From Cervus elaphus (Eukaryota > Chordata > Mammalia > Artiodactyla > Cervidae), in NCBI RefSeq assembly GCF_910594005.1, contig NC_057834.1, positions 106,481,650-106,545,649 on the forward strand: a DNA stretch of 64,000 nt, read 5' to 3'. The notes below the pieces were generated by a model. The model ran no database searches and had not been told where the DNA came from. It saw only the letters and a program-made list of their open reading frames with translations. This document shows positions 33,656-44,857 of the stretch, one piece after another. Made by a program: the position numbers and the translations under genes. Position 1 is the stretch's first letter. Each line of letters begins with the position of its first letter.

Positions 33656-33894
33656 ATACATTAAGTGTTATCATTATAATTTCAAAGATTAAGCTTTCAT
33701 ATGTAGAAATTCTATTGATGCTAACATAAGTATGTTACTTTGTTTTGTGTAAAATAACCCATTTTTACCTTCTGAAGTCTAATCTCATTACCTTTTTCAA
33801 TATTTGACCCACAAATGTAATGTGTCTTTCATATTGCTTTGTCTCTGTACTTCCTAGAATGTGAATTTTATTCTTCTTTCCCTTCCTTTTTTTA

Positions 33895-34730
33895 ATCTGC
33901 TGCAACAGTCAACAAATATTTACTGAGCATCTATTCATGTGCTAGTTGTTAGTGATATCACAGTGAACAAAACTGAGGTTTGTAAACTCTATGCTCATGG
34001 ATCTTACATTCCAGTGGGGAGCAGAGGGAGAGGGAATAAACAAATATCAGCATGCGGTATGCTGAAGTGAGAATTTGTGATATAAAGAAAAATAAAACAA
34101 GAAGGGGGGAGATGAAGTTTTACACAGAGTGGTCAGAAAAATCCTTCTTGAGACCACAGTTTCTGAGCAAAGACCAGAAGGAGGTTAGGAAGAGAGCCAC
34201 GTAGATATTCTGGGGAGGAGTTTTGTAGGCAGAAGAGAGTCAGGGTAAAGGCTCTGAGTCAGGAGTGTGCCTGGGACTTGCAAAGATGGCAGCATGCGAA
34301 CTGCAGGACTGGAAGATCCACTGCAGGAGTATCAGGTAGGGTCAGAGAAACCACAAGAGGCAGATGGTAGGGCCTCAGGACATCACGAGGATGAAAGCTG
34401 TTGGAGAGCTATTTGAGCAATTGAGTAACATGATCTGATTTTGTTTTGTAACGAACCACTCTGGCAGGCATGTGCATGCATGAATCTGCATGAAAGTTCC
34501 AAAGGTAAGTGCAGAAGTAGGCAAATCAGGCTTTTGCAATAATCCAGATAAGAAATGAGGATACTTGTGAAAGGGAGTTAGCAGTGGAGGCAGTGAGAAA
34601 TGATAGAATGCTAGATATATTTTGAAGATAGACACTTGATTTGTGGATTTATATTTGAAATGTAAGAGACAGAGGAAATGATTATGATTCAAAATTCTTT
34701 GCCTAAGAAGCTAAAAGGAAGAACTTCCCA
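33895..34730 (-). repeat. L2-like LINE, reverse, long
   Basis: Runs from caacaaatatttactgagc through gtgaacaaaactgaggt, agcaaagaccagaaggaggt, ggctctgagtcaggagtgtg, acgaaccactctggcagg and gcaataatccagataag. Confidence 0.6.
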
Positions 34731-34739
34731 CTTCTGAGA

Positions 34740-35460
34740 GCTGGCAGACACAACCTGAATTCCAGGTACCCCTCTCTACCCTACTGTCACCTCTCTGAGT
34801 CATTATCCACCAGCCTATTCACTACAATAGTTTCTTATCAGTCTCCCTTCCTCTACTCTTATACCCGCAAATCATTTTCTTCAAGGAAGGCAGGGTCATT
34901 TAACAGAAAAAATCAGATCATGCCATTCTGTGATTAGAAAACTCCAGTGGCTTCTAGCACAATTAAAACAGGCTCTGAACTCCTTATCATGGCTTACAAA
35001 TTCCTTGCCTGATATGATCTCTAGTCTCCTACTTTTGAAATATTCCCATGCCCTCCCTGGCCACATCAATACATTAAGATTCTTCTCATACATGGTCACT
35101 GTTAGTCCTTCTGCATAGTTCTGCCCTCCCCTCTCAACTATCACCAAAAATTATTTTGTGTGCCTTTTTAGTATTTATATATGAGTTAACTGTTCTTTAC
35201 TCAAGGAGGCCTTCCTAGACCACCAACATTTAAGAAACAACTTGTCACTTTCCATCACATTATTCCATTTTACTTTTCTGAATAGTGCTGAGGTTCATCG
35301 GATTATTTTTTTAATTGGTTTATTATCAGCTGCCTCTAACCAGAACATAAATTCCACAAGAGCTGGGGCACTGTCTGTCTTCTCCCCATTGTATCTCCAG
35401 TGTCTAGAATAGAGCCTGACCCACAGTAAGTGCTCAATAAATGGTTATTGAACAACAATG
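34740..35460 (+). repeat. L2-like LINE, forward
   Basis: Contains atcagatcatgccattctg, aactccttatcatggcttac and a 3' end ataaattccacaagagctgg ... agtaagtgctcaataaatgg, typical of L2. It lies back to back with the reverse copy before it. Confidence 0.7.
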
Positions 35461-35557
35461 AATAAAATTACTCATCTGCTAGAGTGTATACACTTCTTAC
35501 CTCAACATTTTCAAAAATCAGAGAAGGTCAAAAGGGCTTTAGCATCTGGTCAACATC

Positions 35558-36060
35558 TGTGGCTTGTAACTCTTAGGGGAAGCACATCTTTGTGTGTGGA
35601 CTGAAACTGCCCACCCTGGCCAGGCACCATAGTAACTGTTTGCATGCGTTGTTTTATGACAGGAGATCCTGATAAGGAATACGGAACTAATAAGCCACCA
35701 CCAACCGGAAGAGTTGAGGAAAGATCAAAAGGAGACACCACGTGTCTGTCCACTTCCCAGAATCCATCTCGCTAGCATCCATCTTGGCTGAGCGATGCGT
35801 GCGCCACCAGGAAAGACTCTGAATTAGAATGATTGGCCAAAGACCACCCAGAAACTAATCCCATCACCATAAAACCCAAGACTGCGAACCACCGGCAGAG
35901 CAGTTCTCCTGGGTTCCCTCACCCTCGTGCTCTCCACCCGGGTGCCCTTCCCAATAAAATCTCTTGCTTTGTCAGCACATGTGTCTCCTCGGACAATTCA
36001 TTTCTGAGTGTTAGACAGGAGCCCAGTTTCAGGCCCTGGAAAGGGGTCCCCCTTCCTGCA
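35558..36060 (+). mobile_element. Solo ERV LTR (gammaretrovirus-like), second family
   Basis: The 503-bp unit starts tgtggcttgtaac and ends ccttcctgca, giving TG...CA ends. It has a polyadenylation signal at 35953-35958 followed by ctcttgctttgtc, an R/U5 layout typical of class I ERVs. The flanks show no primer-binding site or viral gene, so it is probably a solo LTR left by recombination. The short target duplication could not be confirmed. Confidence 0.65.
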
Positions 36061-36842
36061 ACAGTAACAAGGTTCATCAAAAACCATTCAATCGGGCTTA
36101 ACCTTGCCAAAAATCCAGAAAGAGAAAAATTAAAGCCAGACCAGCGAAGGAGCATTCAGTAAGGGTTTGTTGTGCACATAAGGACAGTCCACAGAGTGGG
36201 ACTTTTGAAACCCAAGACTATTAGGAAGCTCAGAGGCATGATTCTGCAGGGTGACATATAAAGTGAAAATTAGGAAGCTGGTCAACTTTTCCAATGACTG
36301 GTTATTATAACGGAAGTTTCTAGATTACAGAGGATTGATAAATGTGATTATCTTACAGCATTTTAGGAAGTTGACTTAAATTCTTTTATGATTATCAGAG
36401 GCGGTTACAAGAAACAATCTAAATTAAATGTCACTTATATTCACGAAAGAAGCTAGATTTAGTGTGTATATGGCTGCAATGGTATGGCCTGTTTAGGAAA
36501 TTTTCAAATTTGGTCTTCATTTTGTATCTTACTTTAACAAGCTTTTAGCATTCTAATATCTTCAAGACCAAAGTTCAGGTAAAATTGGCATTAAATATTG
36601 ATGCCAATCCTCTAACCACATCCACCTGTTTCCCTGTTTTTCTATTTTATTCATCCCTCTTCCCCATCCCTCATTGATTCTGGTCACCCATCAACATTTG
36701 TCACATGTTGTATGATGTATTATGTTTGCATAGTAATATATGTATAGATATGTCTGTATATCTGTGCCCATGTACATATTTTTATATGTACTACATATAT
36801 AGTTATATTTGTATATGTATGTATTTATATACATGCATATGC
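36061..36842. other. Unassigned sequence after the solo LTR
   Basis: No viral or host gene recognised. AT-rich and TA/TG-rich simple sequence at 36,720-36,840. Confidence 0.55.
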
Positions 36843-37056
36843 ATTGCTGTTGTTTAGTCACTAGGCTGTGTCCAATTCTTTTGTGACCCCATGGACGGTA
36901 GCCCACCAGGCTTTTATGTCCATGAGATTTCTCAGGCAAGAATACCAGAGTGGTTTGCCATTTCCTTCTCCAGGTGATCTTCTCAACCCAGTGATCGAAC
37001 CCACATCTCCTGTATTGGCAGGCAGACTCTTTATCACTGAGCCACCAGGGAAGCCC
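36843..37056 (-). mobile_element. Bov-tA SINE
   Basis: Reverse Bov-tA, from attgctgttgtttagtcac to gagccaccagggaagccc. Confidence 0.9.
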
Positions 37057-37892
37057 AGTTATAAAAGAGTTCTTTCTAGCAGCAGCACCAGTTGGGAGAG
37101 TGGAATGGTTCCTACAGCCTGGATGACTGAAGATGTCTTTAGTCTAGTCCTGGATCTTATCCTATTTCTAAGCCTCTCTCTTAGTCTCCAGTTAGCCCTG
37201 CGATCACATCTCTTCCTAAGTCATGTACAGTCAATTTTTTTTTTTTTTGGTTTACTTGATTTTATCTTTATTCTCAAGAATCAATTATTTCATTCTATTT
37301 ATATGTGTGATACACATTTTCTTATCACTTTCAATTTTTATCTTTAATAGCCACTGAAATAATACCTTTATTTATCTTACCAGCAATACTATCACTCTCA
37401 CTATTTTTTTCTGTACTGCTTTGATATGCCCAAAGTAAAAGAATAGTGAAATAATAAAACAAAGGTAGTTAAGAGCTTAAAAGTATATATGATCAATAGC
37501 CATTATGTTTGTGTATGTGTAACATGTGTGTACATGTGTGTATGATGGAGTGAGTTGATACAGTTGTTTTGAAGACTAGTATTATCTGAATTTGTAAAAG
37601 TTATTAAGCTAAAAGTTTTCCAATAGGGTGATTTTAGTATGTATAGAATGTCAATTAACTGACACAGGGAGCAAGTGCTAAAGAAACAGAGAGAAACTTC
37701 TTAAAGAATATTAGATATAAAATAAAAACATTTCACAAATCATTCTGACACTCATTATCTCACTGGAATTGCCCTACAGTTTTGAGGAAGATAAATACAA
37801 ATTGTTGGTCTCCATTTTAATACTAAAAAGTGAAGTTCATAGGCTAAATGATGTCCTGAAAGTCCTATAGCTATTAGAAACAAACCCCAGGG
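37057..37892. other. Unassigned AT-rich sequence
   Basis: Contains a T run near 37,234-37,246 and TG-rich words at 37,500-37,545. No gene. Confidence 0.6.
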
Positions 37893-38095
37893 ACTTGCCT
37901 GTTGGTGCAGTGCCTGAGACTCTACACTCCCGGTACAGGGGGTCTGGGTTCAATCCCTGGTCAGGGAACTAGATCCCACATCCCGCAACTAAGAGTTCAC
38001 AGCTGAAACTAAACATCAGGCATGCCAAAAGGAAGTATGAAGATCCTGCATGCTGCATGGTGCAGTCAAATAAATAAATAAAAATAAATATTTTT
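37893..38095 (+). mobile_element. CHR-type tRNA-Glu SINE
   Basis: Head-like start gggacttgcctgttggtgcag, B-box-like ggttcaatccctggtcaggg, and a (taaa)n tail at about 38,070-38,093. Confidence 0.75.
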
Positions 38096-38899
38096 TACAA
38101 GACAGAAAAAGACACAAAACTCAGAATAGAATATGAGTTTGAGGGTGCTTTTTAGTTCATGGCTGACCACTGACCCTAGACAGCTTTAAAATGAAGTGGA
38201 ATATTTTGGTGATGACATAGATATACTACTGCAGCATCATGGAAATAAATCCCCTCCAGGAAATAATGACAGAATAATGAGCAACATTACAGCATAAATG
38301 GGACTAGTGAGCAAAATGCCCGATCCACACCGGACTTCCAGCTATGAGAGGCTAAGAGGCAGCAGGGACTGTCTCAGGGTGTGAGTAACAGTGAAATAAA
38401 CACTGCCTGCAGTGCATAAAGAGGAAATGTCTGAAATACACGAAGACTAATCATAGATCTGGGAACTCATGTTCCTTGGGGCACAGCATCTAGACTGTAA
38501 GCTCCAGGAGAAGAGGAACTGATACATTTTTGTGTACCATGGTATCTCCTTTATTGGCAGGATGCCTGCCACTCTGGAGGCATACAAAATCTGTTGAAGG
38601 AACCTCCACTGTAGCAGCCAGCTAGAGTGAACTATAGATACTTGTCTACATCACTCATAAACCTCACTGCAAGATAACTACAAAGTTCCACTGGTTCCTC
38701 TGTGACTTCCCAGATAGATACAGTTAGACACAGTGCTCACCGGCTTTTAAAGAGAGGGGGTTGGGGGGCCTTAGAATTAGAGTCCCAGGGTGGTTCAGTG
38801 AGCAGTGTTGGAGATCCATCACTTACATTTGGAATCCCTTGCCCAGAAGGCGAAAAATACAGAGGAGGAACAGAATAACAGAGAGCAGTTACTGACAAA
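38096..38899. other. Unassigned sequence before the long BovB
   Basis: No gene. The last 100 bp may be diverged BovB leader. Confidence 0.5.
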
Positions 38900-41558
38900 G
38901 GAATCCCTTAGGAAAAAAGGAGTAGCCCTCATAGTCAACAAAAGAGGCCAAAATGCAGTACTTAGGTGCAATCTCAAAAACGACAGAATGATTTCCTTTC
39001 CATTCCAAATGACAGAATGATCTCAAAAATGACAGGATGATCTCAGTTCCTTTCCAACATTACAGTAATGCAAGTCTTTGTCCCAACCGCTAATGCCAAA
39101 GAAGCTGAAGTTGACTAGTTCTGTGAAGACCTACAAGACCTTCTAAAACTAACACCAGAAGAAGATGTCCTTTTCATCGTAGGGGACTGGAATGCAAAAG
39201 TAGGTGGGCAAGAGATACTTGGAGTAACAAAATGAAGCAGGGCAAAGACAGACTTTTGTCAAGAGAACACACTAGTCATAGCAAACATTCTTTCCCAACA
39301 ACCCAAGTGACGACTCTACACAGGAACATCACCAGATGGTCAATACTGAAATCAGATTGATTATAGTCTTTGAAGCTGAAGATGGAGATTCTCCATACAG
39401 TCAGCAAAAACAAGACTGGGAGCTGATTGTAGATCAGATTATGACCTCCTGATTGCCAAATTTGGGTTTAAAATGAAGAAAGTAGGGAAAACCACTGGCC
39501 ATTCAGGTATGACCTAAATCAAATCCTTTATGATTATGCAGTGGAAGTGATGAATAGATTTAAGGGATTAGATCTGGTAGACAAAGTGCCTGAAGAACTC
39601 TGGACAGAGATTTGTAACATTATAAGGGAGACAGTGACCAAAATCATCCCAAAGGAAAGGAAACACAAGAAGGCAAAGTGGTTGTCTAAGGAGGCTTTAC
39701 AAATAGCTGAGAAAAGAAAAAATGCAAAAGGTAAGGGAGAAAGGAAAAGATATACCCAACTGAATGTAGAGTTCCAGAGAATAGCAAGAAGAGATAAGAA
39801 GGCCTTCTTAAATGAACAATGCAAAGAAATAGAGGAAAACAAAAGAATGGGAAAGACTAGACATCTCTTCAAGAAAAGTGGAGCTATCAAGGGAACATTT
39901 CATGCAAGGGTTGGCATGATAAAGGACAGAAACCTTAAAGACCTAACAGAAGCAGAAGATATTAAGAGGAGGTAGCAAGAATACACAGAAACATACAAAA
40001 AAGGTCTCAATGACCTGGATAACCACGATGGTGTGGTCATTCATCTACAGCCAGATATTTTGGAGTGGGAAGTCAAGTGGGCCTTAGGAAGCATCACTAT
40101 AAACAATGCTAGTGGAGGTGATGGAATTCCAGCTGAGCTATTTCAAATCCTAAAAGATGATGCTGGTAAAGTGTTACACTTAATATGTCAGCAAACTTGG
40201 AAAACTCAGCAGTGGCCATAGGACTGGAAAAGGTCAGTTTTTATCCTAATCCCAAGGAAGGTCAATGCCAAAGAATTTTTGAACTATTGTACATTTGTGT
40301 TCATTTCACATGCTAGCAAGGTAATGCTCAAAATCCTTCACACTAGGCTTCAGCAGTATAAGAACTGAGAACTTCCAGATGTACAAGCTGGGTTTAGAAA
40401 AGGCAGAGAAACCAGAGCTCAACATTCATCAGGTTACAAAGAAAGCAAGGGAATTCCAGAAAAAACATTTACTTCTGCCTCATTGACTACGCTAAAGTCT
40501 TTGTGTGAATTTTAACAGACTGTGGAAAATTGTTAAAAGATGAGATTATCAGACCACCTTATTTGTCTCCTGAGAAACTTGTATATGGGTCAAGAAGCAA
40601 GAGTTAGAACTGAACATGGAACAACAGACTAGTTCAAAACTGGAAACGGAGATGACAAGGCTGCATATTGCCACATTGCTTATTTAACTTATATGCAGAG
40701 TACATCATGAGAAATGCCAGGCTGGATGATCACAAGCTGGATTCAAGATTGCCAAGAGAAATATCAACAACCTCAGCTATGCAAATGATATCAATCTAAT
40801 GGCAGAAAGTGAAGAGAAACTAAAGAGCCTCTTGATGATGGTGAAAGAGGAGAGTGAAAAAGTTGGCTTAAACTCCACATTCAAAAAACTAGTATCATGG
40901 CATTCAGTCCCATTACTTCATGGGAAGTAGAAAGGGAAAAATTACAAACAGTGACAGTTTTCTTTTCTTGGGCTCCAAAATCATGGCAGACAATGACTGA
41001 AGCCATGAAATTAAAAGACACTTGCTCCTTGAAAGAAAAGCTATGACAAACCTAGACAGAGTATTCAAAATCAGAGATATCACATTGCCAACAAAGGTCA
41101 GTCTAGTCAAAGCTATGCTTTTTCCAGTAGCCATGTATGGATATGAGAGTTGGACCATAAAGATGTCTGAGCATTGAAGAATTGATGCTTTCAAATTGTG
41201 GTGTTGGAGAAGACTCTTGAGAGTCCCTTGGACAGCAAGATCAAACCAGTCAATCCTAGAGGAAATCAACCCTGAATATGCATTGAAAAGACTGATGCTG
41301 ATGCTGAAGCTCCAATACTTTGGTCACCCGATGAGAAGAACTGATTCACTGGAAAAGACCCTGATGCTGGGAAAGACTGAAGGCAAACAGAGATGGAGGT
41401 AGCAGAGGATGAGATGGTTCGATAGAATCACCAATGTAATAAAGAAGAATCTGAGTAAACTTCAGGAGCTAGTGAAGGACAAAAGAGCCTGGAATGCTGC
41501 AGTCCACAGGGTCACAAATAGTCTGACAGAACTTAGTGACTGAACAACTACAAATGAG
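38900..41558 (+). mobile_element. BovB (RTE) LINE, long but decayed
   Basis: About 2.7 kb of the roughly 3.2 kb element is present in order: an endonuclease region (conserved FIVGDWNAKVG near 39,170-39,205), a linker that stays open over 39,541-39,975 (144 codons), reverse-transcriptase sections near 40,030-40,860, and the 3' end with gtcactgaactg-like tail. Stops and frameshifts interrupt the frame many times, and the catalytic YADD is read as YAND near 40,780. It cannot be active. BovB is known to have entered ruminants by horizontal transfer, related to squamate elements. Confidence 0.9.
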
Positions 41559-42114
41559 GCTTTATCATCAAAACAAACACTCAGTTTAAAAGATGAGCAG
41601 ATCTAAATAGACATTACACCAAAAAGCTTTTTAAGTCATATTATATTTTAATATATTAACAACAAAATACCTGTGCTGATTTTTATTTTAACCTAACAGA
41701 ACCAAAAGAGAACAATATTCAACCAGGAAAGGTCGGTCACACTGATCATAATAAAGTCTTAAGGCTGAAAATGTCTTTTTTCCCCTTTGTACTTAGCACT
41801 GGCTACACAGTGTCCTCAGAGTATTCATTATATGAAAAAATATTCATCACAGCTTAGAATCCTTGTTTCAGAGAAACCAGTGATAAATCAAATTAGAAGT
41901 TGAAGCTGCATCTTTGTTTTTAAAGATGTATTCTTATTTTTTCATATAGAAGTTTAAATCATATATTATAAATATATATAAACCATTATGTTTGAGGTAA
42001 AGTTCAGTACTTGATTTATACAAAGTCTATGAAAAGAAGCTAGTAAAGATCATCTAATACTAAATGTTACATCATTCATTCCAGTCCATGCACAATCTCA
42101 CTTGCAGCACTGTA
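41559..42114. other. AT-rich unassigned sequence
   Basis: No gene or recognised repeat. Confidence 0.6.
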
Positions 42115-42480
42115 TAAATGCAAACAAAACAAAACAAAGAAACTACCCACCCTAACCACCACCCCCCTCAAAAAAATAAAAAAAACTCACAAAAGACAAA
42201 AACAAAGAAAATCCAGAAAGGAGATAACAAACCTAAATGTCCACTGACATGGAAATGGGTAAATAAACTGTGGTGTAAAAACAGAACTAGCACATGATCC
42301 AGCAATTCCACTTCTGGGTATTTATCTGAATAAAATGAAAATACAAAAGAGGATGGTGCTCCCATATTGTTTGCAGCATTATTTACAACAGCCAAAATAT
42401 GGAAACAATCTAACACCCATCAATGGATGAATGAATTTTTAAAATGTGAGATACACACACACACACACACACATATATGT
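42115..42480 (+). mobile_element. L1 3' fragment with CA repeat
   Basis: A purine-rich start is followed by L1 ORF2 3' sequence (gatccagcaattccacttctggg, acagccaaaatatggaaac, cccatcaatggatgaatg) and an (AC)n run at about 42,453-42,472. Confidence 0.7.
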
Positions 42481-42552
42481 CTTTAAGGAAACCTTATCTG
42501 CAGTGTTATATGCCCATTATACCCCCATGAAAATTGTGGGGGAGTGACAGAA

Positions 42553-42622
42553 CTTTTGTCGTTGTTCAGTGGCCAGGTCATGTCTGACTCTTCATGATCC
42601 CGTGGACTGCAGTGCGCCAGTA
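42553..42622 (-). mobile_element. Bov-tA fragment
   Basis: Short Bov-A body piece (gttgttcagtggccaggtcatg to gcagtgcgccag). Confidence 0.7.
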
Positions 42623-42727
42623 ACAGAACTATTAGAGTGAATAAACCAAAGCCACGTATTTCAACCCAGATAGATCTCAAACACAAAATACTGAGAAAAA
42701 CATTGATTGTAGAAGAGTTACTTTAAA

Positions 42728-42895
42728 AACAGACGACAGAGGATGAAATGATTGGACAGCATCACCGACTCAATAATTGACTTAAGTCTGAGCAAGCTCC
42801 AGGAAACTGAAGGACAAGGAAGCCTGGCCTGCTGCCGTACATGGGGTTGCAAAGAGCTGGACATGACTGAGAGACTGAACAACAAAGAAATACTT
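42728..42895 (+). mobile_element. BovB 3' fragment
   Basis: It begins gacgacagaggatgaaatg and ends with gagagactgaacaac, matching the BovB 3' end. Confidence 0.75.
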
Positions 42896-43007
42896 GTCGG
42901 TTCCTCTTGGTGATACTGTGGAAACCTGCTGCTGACTTTGAAAAGTGATAAAGGGGAAAAAAGAAAAAAGAAAACAGCACTCATATAAATATTATAAGCA
43001 TTGCATG

Positions 43008-43190
43008 GGACTTCCCTGGTGGTCCAGTGGTTAAGAATCTGCCTTCCAAGGCCAGGAATGCTCAGGGAACTAAGCCCAGATGCCATGGGACAAGTAAGGC
43101 TGTGCACTGCAACTAGAGAAAGCCCCTGTGCTGCAATGAAGTAGCCTGTGCCAGGCAACAGAGACCTAGAACAACTGAAAAGAAAAAAAA
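43008..43190 (+). mobile_element. CHR-type tRNA-Glu SINE
   Basis: Starts gggacttccctggtggtccag and ends in an A-rich tail. It has lost part of the middle. Confidence 0.7.
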
Positions 43191-43283
43191 TTTAAAGAAA
43201 CAATGTATGGATGCATAACAACTATAGTGAAACAGGAAGCTATGGACTGGAAGGATAAAAACTAGGTTGTGATTAATATCTCC

Positions 43284-43549
43284 CAAAGGCACCCCACTCC
43301 AGTACTCTTGCCTGGAAAATCCCATGGACAGAGGAGCCTGGTGGGCTGCAGTCCATGGGGTCGCTAAGAGTCGGACACGACTGAGCGACTTCACTTTCAT
43401 TTTTCACTTTCATGCATTGGAGAAGGAAATGGCAACCCACTCCAGTATTCTTGCCTGGAGAATCCCAGGGATGGGGGAACCTGGTGGGCTGCAGACTATG
43501 GGGTCGCACAGAGTTGGACACGACTGAAGTGACTTAGCAGCAGCATAGA
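43284..43549 (+). mobile_element. Bov-A2 SINE dimer
   Basis: Two Bov-A monomers are joined by ttcactttcatttttcacttt. Orientation follows the Bov-tA sense used here. It is nearly identical to the copy at 47,510-47,776, and lies 1.1 kb upstream of exon 1. Confidence 0.9.
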
Positions 43550-43959
43550 CTTTGGACGATAGAAAAGTGACTTGAATGCTCTTTTCTTTTAAATAGGGAA
43601 ATATTTTAATCATATGTTGAAAATCTGAGTGTGTGCTATACACCTCTGGAACTATGATTCATATTTTGTGTATCACACAAATGCTAAGACACAGGTAGTC
43701 ACACGGGATAGCACGGAAGTTTGGAATCTCAGTTTCTACACCATCTTGAGGCTTCAGAAGAGGAATCTAACTAAGCAAACCAAAAAAGACAAGGACTAAG
43801 ACATCTCCCTTCAAAGCTCATTAAACACCTATTAAGGACTAGCCTCGCTGTTAGTGCTGTGATGTAGGGCGTCTTAACCTTCAAAAAAGTTAACAAAGAC
43901 AGAGCCTCCTTTACATGTGCTGCAGGTAAAGTGGATTCACTTATTCACCACATAATTAA
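43550..43959. other. Unassigned sequence just upstream of the CpG island
   Basis: No repeat seen from 43,640 on. This is probably the distal promoter flank of CYP2J. Confidence 0.5.
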
Positions 43960-44495
43960 TAATTCAACCTCTGTAAGCAACTACAAGATGGAACGAAGGT
44001 ATCTGCAAAAACGTGTCAGAATTAAGCAATTCATCTAAAGAAGGGGACGCAATACCTGGCATGAAGCATGCGCCCAAGAAATACCGCGCGCTGTTGTTTT
44101 CCTGATTATCAGGCGCGGTTCCAATGCTTTGGTGAGACGGAGACTGAAAAACAGAGCTCAAAAGTCCGCGGCGCTCTCTGAGATGCAGTGAAATCATAAA
44201 CCCAAGAGCCCAGACGCTCTCACAAAGAGACGGGCTCTCTAAACGCTTCCAGCCGGGCCTTTTCCAACACCGTTGCTGTTCTCCTAGGAACCTGGCTACA
44301 GGCACCTGGTAGGAGGGCTAGGTGGACACACAGGGAAGTAGGGAACCGGCTGGGGCGAGCTGAGGGGAAGGCAGAAGGCGGGGCCTGAGAAAGAACCGGG
44401 AGCGTCAAGCAGATCAGGCTGTGCCGCAACCTAGAGGGGCAGAGAGGCGGCGAGGCGGCGGCGAGGCGGAGTGGAGTTGCAGAAAGACCGACCCG

Positions 44496-44555
44496 GCGGG
44501 GCGGGGCGCGGCGGGGGCGGGGAGGGGGCGGGGTGCGGCGGGGCGGGGCGGGGCA
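44496..44555 (+). promoter_or_regulatory. GC-box cluster (Sp1/KLF-type sites)
   Basis: Sixty bases contain overlapping GGGGCGGGG-type boxes, for example at 44498-44506. The same run of G tracts could form a G-quadruplex on the plus strand. Sp1/KLF binding is inferred from the motif only. Confidence 0.65.
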
Positions 44556-44647
44556 GACGGGGAAAGAGGGCGGTGCTGGCACCGTGGAGGCAGAGTACCG
44601 GGAGGACCTCGGCAGACTCGGACCGCGGAAGGGGGACCAGCGCAGCC

Positions 44648-44857
44648 ATGTTGGAGGCGTTGGGCTCCCTGGCGGCTGACCTCTGGGCCGCGTTCCGTCC
44701 CGGCACTGTCCTGCTGGGGGCCGTCGTCTTTCTCCTCTTGGCTGATCTCCTCAAAAGGCGGCGTCCAAAGAACTACCCGCCGGGGCCCCCGCGCCTGCCT
44801 TTCGTAGGCAACTTCTTCCAGTTGGACTTTGAGAAGGGGCACCTGTCGCTTCAGCGG
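44648..44857 (+). CDS. CYP2J2: CYP2J exon 1: membrane anchor and Pro-rich hinge
   Basis: Exon 1 codes for residues 1-70. The ATG at 44648 has a G at -3. No other ATG lies in the GC-rich leader just before it, and the upstream in-frame reading contains no ATG, so this start is well supported. Residues 18-35 form a hydrophobic segment, the signal anchor that inserts co-translationally into the ER membrane. It is followed by the basic stop-transfer cluster KRRR (36-39) and the hinge PPGPPRLP (44-51) needed for correct P450 folding. The exon ends in phase 0 at a CGG codon followed by the donor gtagga. The 210-nt length matches exon 1 of CYP2J genes. Confidence 0.92.

Noticed and set aside
44471..44647. 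In-frame open extension of 59 codons upstream of the CYP2J start
   Set aside because: It begins with GTG and contains no ATG. It is an effect of the GC-rich leader, so no longer protein is proposed.
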